From Gordius sp. MW1 (taxonomy: Eukaryota > Nematomorpha > Gordioida > Gordea > Gordiidae), in assembly GCA_964036665.1 (NCBI GenBank), contig OZ038528.1:1612001-1676000 (forward strand): a stretch of DNA of 64,000 nt, in the 5' to 3' direction. Positions 23,977 to 35,189 of the stretch are shown here, in pieces; the first letter of the stretch is position 1, and each line of letters opens with the position of its first letter. A model generated the notes under the pieces. That model had not been told where the DNA came from. It ran no database searches and saw nothing but the letters and a program-made list of their open reading frames with translations. The translations under genes and the position numbers were made by a program.

Positions 23977-24234
23977 TTAGCCGTTACGACTCTTTTGGTT
24001 TTTACCGCTCGCTTTATGGTCCTGTTTTATCTTCTGCTCCCTTTTCAAATGTGCACGATGTGATAAGTGGCCCTTGATTTCTGATTTTGTATCCGCGGGC
24101 AAGGCATCAAACACATCTCGATCCATTTCATCTCTATTGCCAGGCATGAAATCATTCAAATAATTCATTTTCTCTAGAATTCTTCCTCCATACCTTCAAG
24201 CCATTTTTCTGGTGATATTTTGCTTTGACCATTA
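23977..24234 (-). pseudogene. Fragment with a ubiquitin-binding (UBM-like) motif
   Basis: Minus strand. An acceptor-like CTATAG precedes a frame reading SPEKWLEGMEEE; about 55 bp on it meets a stop. A frame one base away then continues with LEKMNYLNDF and MDRDVFDALPADTKSEI to a basic Lys-rich C terminus (KREQKIKQDHK..). The core D..VF.ALP.D....EI matches the ubiquitin-binding motif of translesion polymerases (REV1, Pol iota), but the rest is not recognised. It could be the last exon of a decayed gene with a one-base frameshift, or a small gene starting at ATG 24168. No partner exons were found. Confidence 0.35.
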
Positions 24235-24239
24235 GACTA

Positions 24240-26017
24240 TAGCTTCATTATTAATAAAAGTTCTGAGATCAGTGTTCGCTGTACTGCAGAGGGCAAAATT
24301 TGTGGCGCTCAAGTACATATTTATTACATGGGCATCCCTGTTTAAATATTAAACGCGACATCATTTAATGTTGAATTGCTTGTAAAGATTTGAGGTGAGT
24401 TTGGAGTGAGGAAAAGAGAGCAAATACATATCATTTGATAAACTCTACACTACCAATTCAACCACGTTTGCGTGATGGCAAATATTAAATAATTTTATTA
24501 TATGAATTCGCAATCTATAGAAGTTTATTTCCAAATAATTGTGTATGTTACATGCTAAATATATTAAATTAATGAGCGGGCATCGAGCCATGGATTGAGA
24601 TTGTATTGGATTTTACAATTTCCATGTTGATAAGCTGCTTGATGTGAAAGAATTCTTTGGGATCGTGTGTAATGGAGGTTATATATTTTGATATTTTGAG
24701 GAATTGTCTGCTCTCGGGACCTAAATTACCGAGGGTTGTGGCCACTACTGATAAATAATATTGCTGCGGTATTAGTATTTTTCGCGTTTTTTTATTGGGC
24801 TTAATTGTTATTAAATTAGCCCGGCTTAAGTCGCCTTTTTAAATAAAGTAAAGTAAGGCCCGATCTTGAAACTGAACGTCGTATTAAGTTGCAGCTTTAT
24901 ATCGCACGATTATTTGACAGTTCTTTTACATCGATCGCTCGTTTGAAAATACTATCTGTGTGATATGTGAAAGTAATATTCTCATAACGAAAAGTTCTTT
25001 TTATGGGAACAATGTTTCCTGTTCTCGGATTTAGGGATTTAATATAGATGGTTTTATTTTAATATCGCTATTCTTTATATCAACCTATAATATTTCTGCA
25101 TACAGAATTTGCGTATTATTGTCCGCATAAAGTAATTCACAAAAATGTACGAATATCATGGACTGATAACCGTTAGCAGTTATCATCTTTTTGACATGTG
25201 CCCACAAATTGTTAGACACTTGGGAAACAAGTACAACTAGCGATGGAGAATACTTTGAATAAAATATTTCATCTTAATTCATGCATTATGTATTTACTTA
25301 ATACAAAATTTTCGGTTTTATATATACCATTGACTAGAATTTTTAAATAAGTTACACTAATACCTTTGGTTTAGTTTTGTTATTTTCAAGAAAACTGTGA
25401 TATATATTGTTTAATAAAAATAAGACAAGCCCAGCCATCAATATATAACTTACAATTTGTATGTAATATCACCAAGCCTACCAATCTCTTCGAGAATTTT
25501 AAATTTTCCAATAATTTCCCTTATAAGTTATTATATGTGATTTATCAATTAAATGATTTTCACTATATCCCAAATTCATTTAATTTTTACTTCGAAAAGT
25601 AACAATGTAACTTTCAAGTTACACCTAATTAAATGATATTTATTCAAAAAGTATTTATCAAAATTAAATTTTTTAATTAAATTCAACACACATTTGTTGC
25701 CCATAAACCCCACATACGGTTTATCTCCGATGGATCTAGCGTTCTTAAATTATTTTATTCCAAAGTTCACAGTTTTTCCATTTTTTAAACACTTGAAAAA
25801 TTCAATTTTATAGAAAGACAAACTTGAGTTATTGATATATTTTGTATTCTGCCTGTTTTTTTGATATAATTTTTTATAATTAGATTCTTATTGTATCTTA
25901 GCTTTTAAATATTATATAATTGATATTGGGAAGGGCATTTTTTGACAATAAGTTTTTTAATAACACCTTGTAAACGATGCCTGTTAACACTTAAACTATA
26001 AAAAACTTAAAAATAGA
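24240..26017. other. Intergenic, no gene recognised
   Basis: AT-rich, no convincing exon, repeat or RNA gene on either strand. Confidence 0.45.
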
Positions 26018-26491
26018 TACCCCATTTAGGAGTGCCGCAATAAACTTAAAACTACACTCTGATTAGCGCCATCTATAGGCAATTTTAATTATAGATTAAT
26101 TTGACTATATATATAAATATCTTTTTTAGCATGTGACTCGAAAATGATAATAGACATATAACGTTTTCGCTCTTATTAGATCAGTATGCCCTAGTTAATT
26201 TTCTAGATTCTAAGCGAGATAGGTATATGTAAGACCAAAATTATATTTAACCCATTCTTATGGCGGTTAAGGAAAAACCCTCATAATTATGGTAGATAAT
26301 AAGTAATTTGTTATATTAGATTCGAAATTAATTAATAAATTGCGGATTGAATAATAATTTGAAGAAGATAAAATAAAATCAAAGATAGGGAGGGATATAT
26401 TAAGTTAAATTAGTCTCTAATTAAAATTGCCTATAGATGGCGCTAATTAGAATGTACTTTTAAGTTTATTGCGGCACTCCTAAATGGGGTA
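26018..26491. mobile_element. TA-ended foldback MITE
   Basis: About 474 bp with inverted arms of some 75 bp: left TACCCCATTTAGGAGTGCCG, right its exact complement, then AATAAACTTAAAA and GCGCCATCTATAGGCAATTTT in both arms. A TA dinucleotide is present at each outer end. No coding capacity. Consistent with a Tc1/mariner-type MITE. Confidence 0.85.
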
Positions 26492-27379
26492 TTTATTATC
26501 TTCTTTAAGTTATTATCCAATCGCAATTTATTAATTTATTTCTAATATAATATAGAAAACTTAATTTCTGGAAGCCATCTTATAATAAGTCTTACTTCTC
26601 TATCCTTGATTAAAGCAAGATATACAAAAAGGTTTTTAAAGTAAAGTAATTTGTGCTTTAAATATAAGGTTTTCAATAAACTTTTTATTTTTAAAATTGA
26701 AAAACCTGTTTGAAGAATTGCAATGCCTTAATTTAGATATAAAAGAAGTTTTATTTTTCCTCCAATCTAGTCAGTTTTAAAGGCCTGATAATGACATTTA
26801 TCGGTCTGATGTTTATTTTTTCATGAGGCAAACCCTCGAGCCAAACTATAAAGATTTTACTTTACAAGTTTTAGCACAATTTTTTTACATTTAAGTGCCT
26901 AAGTTTTGATTAGTTACACAATAGCCTCTGTCTTTTTTAATATAAAGCTTTAAAATCAATGTTAAAATATCAGAGAGATCAAATTTTAAACAAGGTGGAT
27001 TGATGTAATTCAATTAGTTTATTGCAAATAAACATTATAATGAAGTAAGCTAAACGCATTAAAACGTCACAATTGTAAAAGTCGATTGTGTATAATAAGT
27101 GCAAGTTCAATAATCACCTCATCATAATTAAAATGCGCTCATTTCAAAAACTTTTAAAAAGTCTATTTTGTCCTTGTTGTGCGGACGTTAATTTCCCTTC
27201 TTAGACATAAGGATTACTTATGAATTAAATTTATTTCATTTTAAAACACGATTTGTCATGGGAAATTTTTGTATCATTAATCTAAGAATTAGTAGATTCA
27301 CATCTAAAATTTCATATTAATCAAGGTAATAAAGTCGTTGTCTCAGCGCAACACTAACAAGAGTCTCATTAATGGCAAT
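26492..27379. other. Intergenic, no gene recognised
   Basis: AT-rich sequence with no recognised feature. Confidence 0.45.
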
Positions 27380-27697
27380 TAAGGCAGAATGGAGATGTGA
27401 ATATTATGATGGATCTCGGAAATAAGCATCCCCGTATAATGAATGAAGAGCTATGGGATCAATTAAAAGTAGTTCAGAATCAGAGGTGATTGTAAGAAGA
27501 TTGAGATGGTATGTGTTCAGACTGTATGGAAGTCACCTTTCACATGGAATCAAGAATATGCAAGCCGAAGGTTAGCAAAAAAATAGATATGAACTTGAAA
27601 AGGTGCGAGCTAAGGCAAAGCGATTGTAACTGCAGGAATACGTGGAAAAACTACTTGAAGGAGCTGACCATCACGTGTGACATGCAGTTATAGGGAA
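27380..27697 (+). pseudogene. Decayed 3' tail of a non-LTR retrotransposon ORF2
   Basis: Translations in changing frames give MDLGNK, VRRLRWY and EYVEKLLEGADHHV, the C-terminal part found after the reverse transcriptase in several LINEs (RRLRWYGH-type motif). The same tail, in opposite orientation, occurs at 62870-63478, with the shared ending GGAATACGTG.AAAAACT and GAAGGAGCTGA. The cysteine-rich frame at 27511 is an out-of-frame shadow. No promoter or intact ORF. Confidence 0.6.
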
Positions 27698-28529
27698 AAA
27701 ATATTATGACATCTAAGGCATGTTAAGAAAAAGGCAGAATTTTATTAAAAAAGAGAGGCTGCATACTTTTAGTATTTGATTGTAGTTAATATTAAATTCT
27801 TGCCAATTAGTTTAATGCGCATAACTTACAAGATTTAGAGTTGCTGTTTAAACCTTCATACCATCATCTTGCATAACAAACAATAGCTATAAAATAAATA
27901 AACCTACTTCATTGTTTTTATATCTAATTAAGAAATAATTTATGTTTTTAAAAAGAGAAATATGTTTAATTGTATGGAAATGTCAACTTTATTACTTTCT
28001 CGCTTATTTAACAGTTTTTTTAAATTCATCAAAGAGCCTTCTTTGTTATCTAGCAAAATGAAGAAATATAGAAAAAGCTTCCGAAGTATATGGTTTTGTA
28101 ATTAGAGATCAAACATATAAATTATAATTAACTTTTTAATTCATTTATTAGAAAATAATGGAAAACTAATAAAACTTAAGCTTAGTCTACTTCGATTTGA
28201 AAAAAGTGTCATATTATAGATGGCAGTAATTCATTAACAAAATATGTTTAAAAAGTCAACATTAATGAAATATTGTGTACACTTATTTAGATAAACGATG
28301 TGGTCATTTTACAAAATAATTTTTAAAGAATATTGCAATATAAAATTATAATATGAGAGCCTATAAAAGTATATTATGCTTTTTAATTAAAATCCAAAAA
28401 TAATTAATAATACCAATATCCAATAGATTTGAAATAGCTAGTTTTCTTCACAATTTGTCCAGAGAACAATTAATAAACTAAATAAGATTATACAACATAA
28501 TTTATCTTTTAAATCTATTTATAATGCTG
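27698..28529. other. Intergenic, no gene recognised
   Basis: AT-rich sequence with no recognised feature. Confidence 0.45.
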
Positions 28530-29358
28530 TTAAATTGCTTACTTCAACTCAAGACGCGATCACGCATACAGAGTTGTTTTAATAAGCGCGTTTAGCACAA
28601 TCTGTTCGTGCTATACGGTGCACGAGGCATTATAACATATAAAAATGCGGGAGAGGGGGAGTCGAAACAGCAATATCTGTTTAAGCAAGGAGCAGATGCC
28701 TGAGCAACGCGAGTAGATAGGGGATTTAGAAAAAGAAATTCCTAAGAGTTAGTAACTTTAATCTACTCACGGTATTGGTAAATCATAAATAAAATAACAT
28801 TGCCCTCCTTCTCTAACCCCCTCCTAGCGCCCCACAGGAGGACATTGCAAGGGGGGGGGGGAGAGGATGGGGGAAGGAGGAGAGAGAAAACAGGGGGGTA
28901 AATCCCCCAGCCTTTTGCTCCCCCTGGAGTGGGGGGGGACAAATATACCTCCCCCTTTTGCCCCCCCCCTAGATCGGGGGGATAGGATGGGCGAATGCCC
29001 TTCCTTATTTTTAGGCCTCCCTGAGGGGCAGAGGGTGGGGTAAGTGTGCAAATAAGCAGAGGGCACAAAGGGCGTGTGCAAGTTCTTAATTTATTCATGA
29101 TATACTATGAACAGATTTTTTAAGCCACTAACTCGTAGCAATTGCTTCTATTAAATCTGCTATCTGCTCAGGCAATCTGCTGATTGCTTAATAGATTTTG
29201 CTGTTTCGACTCCGCTTATCGAGTATTTTTATATGCTAGCATACTTTCCCGTGCACTTTGTAGCACACACAGATTATGCTACATGGGCTTATTAACAACT
29301 CATTGTGCGTGCTCTAGCAAAGCACGTAGTGAGCCACGCGAGCATTTTAACAACATTA
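28530..29358. mobile_element. Large family B foldback with a G/C-skewed core
   Basis: Two arms of roughly 215-240 bp (28530-28745 and about 29118-29358) are inverted copies: both contain GTTGTTAA/GCTGTTAAA ends, ACATATAAAAATGC-type words, GAGTCGAAACAGCAA and TGCCTGAGCA. Between them, 28790-29060 is a purine/pyrimidine-skewed block with long G runs (a G10 run near 28850) and CCCCC repeats. Frames on the minus strand there (proline/glycine-rich) are low-complexity translations, not genes. Confidence 0.75.
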
Positions 29359-29455
29359 TCCATCTATAGATGAAAAATCCATTTGATTTAAGGAGAATAT
29401 TATATTCTTTAAATAGGTCCATTGCGCCAAGCCGCCAGCAGCTGATTAAGCAATA

Positions 29456-29522
29456 CACCCAGTGGCGTACGCAAGGGGAGGGTTTTGGGGTTAAACCCCC
29501 CCCCCCCCCCCCCGCCGACAAA
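29456..29522. repeat. Family C-like end with a long poly-C run
   Basis: CAGTGGCGTACGCAAGG followed by TTAAA and a run of about 19 C. The start resembles the CAGTGGCGTAGC ends of family C relatives (compare 33631). The poly-C run may be uncertain in length. Confidence 0.5.
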
Positions 29523-29604
29523 ATCTTATAAAACTTATGTAATGCAAATAAAATCTAATAGGTAAGATAGCGGCGTAATACTCAATTTTACTTTAGTAAA
29601 TTAT

Positions 29605-30356
29605 CATATCCTTAAGGATATGAATTAAGAATTTGAAGGAAGGATAGGGGCCTATGTTGGGAAACTATAGTCAGGCGGCAGGGGGAAAATGTAAAGGACT
29701 CCCCCACACTTTTAATTCTTTCACTACATGGTATTTTAACTAATTTATTTATATCCGAGAATTAAATAATAATGAATGAATAAAATCACACGACTCTCGA
29801 TACAATATGTTGTGTATAAAAATCAATGATGCGTATTGATGTTGATCAAAAGGGGAAGAAATAACAAATACGTATAAGCACGTGGGGGGGGGGGGGGGGT
29901 AAAGTAACACACGTACTGAAATTAAATGGAAAGGAAAAGTATCTACAGGTACAGGGTAGAGTTGGTAAATTGCTAACTTTTTTCAACTCCAGCTACCATC
30001 TGCTCGAGTTTCTGCTCGGCCCTCGAGGATTTTTATATGCTACTGTTCTGCCTAGTGCTCCGAACAGCGAGCACATATTGTGTTAACGCGCATATATATC
30101 AACTTAGTGTGCGTGCTCGCGTCTGGAGTTTGAAGAAAGTTAGCAATTTAACAACTCTAGAACAGGGGTTACTCAGTGAGTATGCCTCTGATAGGCAGAT
30201 GTCATAAGATCAAAAGACCCGACAATGTTAAGAAATCTCACAATCAATGAACTTTTGCAATTAATCGAATGAGATACACTGTTTTACAAGGGGTTAAGGG
30301 AAATCCTTTTGTTTAAGGGTACATGGGCGGGAATTATACGCGTATCAAGGGAGACA
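29605..30356 (-). mobile_element. TA-type non-autonomous transposon, diverged inverted copy 3
   Basis: Reverse-orientation relative of 6559-7106: the stretch 30165-30356 contains GGTTACTCAGTGAGTATGCC, ATCGAATGAGATACACTG and CGTATCAAGGGA; the left part holds a G15 run followed by TAAAGTAACACACGTA, the counterpart of TTACTTTACCCCC. The copy is split by a family B MITE at 29959-30157. Confidence 0.75.
29959..30157. mobile_element. Family B MITE, nested copy
   Basis: Starts GAGTTGGTAAATTGCTAACTT and ends AAAGTTAGCAATTTAACAACTC; the interior matches 21619-21814 in inverted orientation. It lies inside the copy 3 TA-type element. Target duplication is unclear. Confidence 0.75.
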
Positions 30357-31496
30357 ACATAAATGATTTTTGTATAAAATTATTTGTTGATAAGTAACAG
30401 AAGATGCAATTTCTAAATCTTTTTATTATGGGAATAATGTTGCGAATTAAAAATTGTTATATAAGGTGACAGAACGTCATAAATAACGATATAAATAAAA
30501 TATATCAAGTGTCAACTAATTAAAAATTATAAAAAAAATAATTTTAGATCTAGATTGAGTTCCAATCGGGCTCGAGGAGATTCCTGTAACTTGGATTTTA
30601 CTTAAATTATGGGGCTTCTCAATATTTTAAATAATTTTTTTAACTGCAAAGCAAAGAATTTTAATATTGAATTGAAAAATAGGATGATTTAATTGTTGCA
30701 AAATAATTTAATCTTCAACAAATCATTTATCGAAATTTTTATGGTTTTATTCACTTGTTAATAACAATTAACTTTATTGTATGCTAAGAGATAAATTTAG
30801 ATTCTAAATTTATAATTTGTTTAATTGAAACGGCTAAAACATTATTTTTTGGACGGGCATAAACCCCGAGCTTGAAATGAGCTCAGCCCAATGAAAAACA
30901 ATTTGCAGGACTCTAAATTCGCCTACGACGTGTTACTAATAACAAATTTAGAACCTTAAATGTTAATTTACACCTATCAAAGGCATTAAATGCTGTCAAG
31001 TTGAAAAGGGGAAACTACTGAAAAAACATTATTAAGGAATTTCATGTTAGTTTTGAAAGTGGGTATTTATTATCCATAATTTTTTTATTATAACAAATAA
31101 AGGAGAATTACAAAGTGAGATCACATCAAAATAATAATGTGTTGTGTTACAATTTTGTAATACCAAATTGGATTTTTATTTTCTTTACACCAGTTTCAAT
31201 AATTTAAAATCTAAATTTGGCTGGACATACTTAAATGGATGCTACATTCTGTATATAGATCAATAGATCTTTAATATGCAAAAAAAAATTTCCTCTTAAT
31301 TTTTTGGATATTAAAGAATAAATTTCAACCCCCCCCCCCCCCGAAATAAAATCCTGCGTTCGCCCCTGTTATGATATGAACATAAATTAGTTCTGATAAA
31401 GTAATAAGTAATATTAAAACATCTTCAAATTTTGCAACAACCACCATCCTGTCGATGAAATGGCATTTTTAATAGTTAATTAAACAAAGTACTACT
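30357..31496. other. Intergenic, no gene recognised
   Basis: AT-rich. A run of 14 C at about 31330 followed by GAAATAAAATCCTGCGTTCGCCCCTG may be another decayed transposon end. Nothing else was identified. Confidence 0.4.
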
Positions 31497-31670
31497 CATA
31501 TGAATTTGGCTAAAATATCTAAAGATTTTTTGAGCACAGCGATTTCTGTGCCTGCTCTTGCTGAACAATCTTTTTCGAGAGCATCTCTCATTGTTTAAAA
31601 AGACAATATTTAATCAGGATTCTGCCAAGATTTCTGATTTAATTCATATGGCACACATCTGAAATTCTCC
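31497..31670 (+). pseudogene. hAT transposase C-terminal dimerisation domain fragment
   Basis: Reads MNLAKISKDFLSTAISVPAL, then AEQSFSRASLIV and a stop, with further similarity beyond it. The order L..IA.D.L....SVP...FSR...I matches the hAT C-terminal dimerisation domain. Stops follow and no upstream transposase frame is visible, so it is a relic. Confidence 0.65.
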
Positions 31671-31722
31671 AGCCACAAATCACATTATGCATTTGTTTTG
31701 CCATTTACATTACCTTTTAGTA

Positions 31723-32150
31723 AAGCTGTGAAAGTTACTTTTCACAGTAACTAGTTAAGTTACAGTTACTTCAAAAAAGTAACCAATTACTGTTACAGTG
31801 ACATTTTTCAAAATGAATACAGTTCCAGTCACTTACGTATCGGTGCATTCGACCAAAGTTTAACTGACCAAATATCTATAAATGTCTATGAATATTTAAG
31901 GAAAATGCTCCTTGAGAGGGGTTTACAGAGACGAAAACGTTAGGGTTAGTGTTTAGGTCGGGGTTTTAGGTTAGGGTTTGGGTTAGGATTAGATGCACAC
32001 ATTTTAATCGACAAATGGATTTTCGTAGACATTTATTTGTTACTTGCTTTTTGGTCACTTGCAACTGAATCAGTCAATTACCTAATGGAACTAGTTACAT
32101 TAAAAGTTACTCTGTTAAATTAAAAAAATATTTTTAAATATAGGTTATTC
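31723..32150. repeat. hAT-like subterminal repeats and telomere-like block
   Basis: AGTAACTAGTTAAGTTACAG and CAATTACTGTTACAGTGAC at 31755-31810, with partial complements near 32080-32120, resemble the GTTAC-rich ends of some hAT families. At 31943-31992 a degenerate TTAGGG-like run is followed by ATTAGATGC, the counterpart of the block at 9245-9318. Confidence 0.5.
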
Positions 32151-33629
32151 GATTTCAATAAAACCTATATTATCTATTGTCATCTAATAAGCTTGTCCGC
32201 TATTCACTAAATATTAGCTTACTACGAAAAAATAAGCACTCGACGGGGGCGCTGGATGGAAGAAGTATATTAAATTTAATATAAAGTTTTTTCAATTTTT
32301 GGAATATCATATTTTTTTAAAGATCCATCATTATTATTATAAAGGCCTTGTGTAATTAAAATTAGTTCATATAAAACTTCCATAATGTTTACTTTGTAAT
32401 GAGACCTTAGAATAAATCAAGAAATATCAGACAGTATAATATAATCACTTAATAACGATTTTTGAATAAAATAGGGATCTTCTACAATAAAACTTTTAAC
32501 AGGAAGATGTTTGATTTGTAGAAATAGACATTAAATAAATCAAGAAATATATTGAATAGAAACTAGATGTTTTAAGCGCCGATTTAAAGTAAATATTAAT
32601 AATCTTGAGTTAGGGTGAAATACCACTCAAAAAGCAAAATTTAGGATATATCTTAGATATTAAATTAATAGAAAAGTTACGAAAAATATAAAAATTCTCA
32701 GACAACTCATTTTTCAAATTGAAGTGTCTCACTTTGTGATTGCCCTACGTTCTATAAATTATCAAAAAAACGTTATTAATCTTATTTTAATATTTTTGAA
32801 AAAAGTTGTGAACTTTTTACTTAATTAGCCGCTATTTATTATAGAAAAATAAAAACAATCGGCTGTTTTTTAATTCTTTAATATTCTCATTACAAAATAA
32901 TTATATAATAACTTTAAACAGGCTAATCTAAAATATTATTATGCATTAAAATAAATTAGATAATTTAACCATTAAATTAAAAAATTGAAAAATCATTGGT
33001 AAACAAATCATTATAATTCATAATAAATACAAGTTTTTAAAGTATTGCGTATTATAACATCTGTTCAAGTTCTATTCTATTTTTTACCCTTGGATGGACA
33101 ATTACGTATATCCATGCACCAAGCTGAAACACTTCAAAAGATAAATATTGAAAATTAAGATTTATTTCGATCAAAATTTGATTATTTAAAATATTTAAAT
33201 ATTATCTTTTTTTATATTATTTATATTAGTTTTTAAACTTACTGACTAGGGTTATTTAATTTTCCAAACTCAGGAATTTTATTAAGAAGTTTGAATTTGT
33301 AGTCTGATAAATTAAAAAATTATTTATTTATAAACGCATAGTAATGATGTTAATTTATATCGATATATACAAATAATCCTTACCTCTTTTAATGCGATAT
33401 AAAATTTTTTTACCAGGATTAGGCAGTGAATCATTCAACAAAAATAATACCATAGTAATTAGAAGTATTAAAAAGAGAGATTTAAACATTATTTTTAAAT
33501 ATTTAAAATTATTTAAAATTAAATATGACATTCTATATTCTCTTTCGTTTATTTTTAAAATTAATTTAGAACAACTATTTTTTTCCAATAACTACTTTCT
33601 ATTTGACAAAAGTTTTAAAACTTGTAATC
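32151..33629. other. Intergenic, no gene recognised
   Basis: Very AT-rich, no recognised coding or RNA feature. Confidence 0.45.
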
Positions 33630-33750
33630 AGTGGCGTAGCTGGGGGGGGGGGGGCAAAGGAACCAAGACCCTCCCCCAAGAGCGAAATTCTGGCCCCTTC
33701 GTTCAAGGGAAAAATTCTGACTTCTTTGGCCCCCCAAGCAATTCTTAACA
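33630..33750. mobile_element. Family C relative (CAGTGGCGTAGC end)
   Basis: Begins CAGTGGCGTAGCTGG followed by a run of 12 G; continues with CCTCCCCCAAGAGCG and GGCCCCTTCGTTC. Single end; no target duplication found. An open frame that crosses it ends in this repeat and is not considered a gene. Confidence 0.5.
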
Positions 33751-34154
33751 AATAGACATCGTTTGGCCTCACTCATGGCAATCTAATTTGAAATTGAATG
33801 CGTTTCAATGGGCACATCTGTGGGAATCATAGGGATTCGTGGCATAAATTAATTTCGGAATTTGCTATCTAAATGCTGACATCGATAACGTTTTTGCATG
33901 AAGTTTTCTATGACTAATAGTGCTCCAGCCGTGGTGGGTTCAAAATATATCGGCTCCATTACTTTTAATTGTACAAACTCACTATATGCCTTGTAATTTT
34001 ATGTTGCTTAAATATAATCCTTTCAATTGTATAGTTTCGCAGTTATATAACTACTAGCTGACCAGGTGTAATGTTCAATTCGCGTATCGTTAGATATAGC
34101 GTAAGTCAATCACACACGTCAATCATGTATTTTTGCACTATAATTGCAACAAAG

Positions 34155-34292
34155 ATTATTATAGGCTGGTAAAAGATTATTATAGGCTGGTATAAATGTC
34201 AATCAAACTGGTAAAAGATTATTATAGGCTGGTGTAAATGTCAATCAAACTGGTAAAAGATTATTATAGGCTGGTATAAATGTCAATCAAAA
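34155..34292. repeat. Short tandem array, unit about 46 bp
   Basis: About three copies of a unit containing GGTAAAAGATTATTATAGGC and TGGT.TAAATGTCAATCAAAC, nearly identical to one another. It lies about 280 bp from the end of the OTU coding region. No coding function seen. Confidence 0.85.
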
Positions 34293-34897
34293 ATAGATTT
34301 TTTAATAAAGGTTTAACATAATATAAATTAAGCTCATTAAATATTTAATTTTATTTTTATGGAATATTTTTTGTTTTAATATTTTTTAAATATATTTTGT
34401 TATTTATATAAAATATATCAACTTTTAAATTATAATTTAAGTTATTATCATATACTAATAAAAAAATTTGCTACTATATTTGTAATATATAAAAACTTTA
34501 TTGTAGAACGTATAACAATAATTATAAACAAAATCGTATAGATAATAAAACGCTTAACATAACAAGAAAACATTATAAATAACAATCGTAAATAAAGTTG
34601 AAATGATTAATGTTATGTTGTAAATAAATTGCGTAATTATCTGGAGAAAAACAATGAGGGTAAGAAAACCATACCCATTTGTGCCTCTGCCTGTTATAAC
34701 ATGAATTGAAATATTAAATGCATGAGAAAATAATAAAATATCGATATGTGTAGACCAAGTTTTTAAAATATTTAATTTATGAGAAATAATATATTCTGCT
34801 ATAGTCTCGTGTGCGACCATAGCCTTCACCTCTGGAGGTGGAGGAGCTGAAGAATAATAATTACAAATATAATTGCGGATTAATGAACGATGATTTG

Positions 34898-35178
34898 TTT
34901 TATAGCGTAATAAAATGCGTAAGAAAGGGAAAAAATCCAAGAATGCATTTATGCGATAATTTGGTAATATATAGGAAAAAGCGTGGGAATAATAATGTAC
35001 TTAATTACAATAATGAATGCGAACTCAAATCATGGTGAGAGTGTGGGAAAGTAACTAATGATATTATAACTAATGGGTGAGAGTGTGGGAGTATTAACTA
35101 AAAAGGAAAAGCACTAATGAGTTAATTTGAGTATGGGAAAAGGCTTAATTTGAGTATGGGAAAAGGCGAGCTACAGCA
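34898..35178 (-). repeat. 3' LTR of the gypsy element
   Basis: 281 bp. In element orientation it starts TGCTGTAGCTCGCC and ends GCTATAAAA, so the 3' terminus is not the usual CA. It carries internal direct repeats of TTTTCCCATACTCAAATTAA (element strand). Preceded by the polypurine tract at 35179-35189. Confidence 0.93.
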
Positions 35179-35189
35179 TTTCTTTCCCC
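35179..35189 (-). promoter_or_regulatory. Polypurine tract of the gypsy element
   Basis: On the minus strand GGGGAAAGAAA lies immediately before the 3' LTR and directly after the pol stop codon (TAA at 35192-35190). This is the expected plus-strand primer site. Confidence 0.85.

Noticed and set aside
28763-29098. Proline/glycine-rich minus-strand frames
   Set aside because: Low-complexity G/C runs inside a foldback; frame openness comes from base skew.
34838-35038. Plus-strand open frame across the LTR border
   Set aside because: Runs from the antisense OTU exon into the LTR; no homology of its own.
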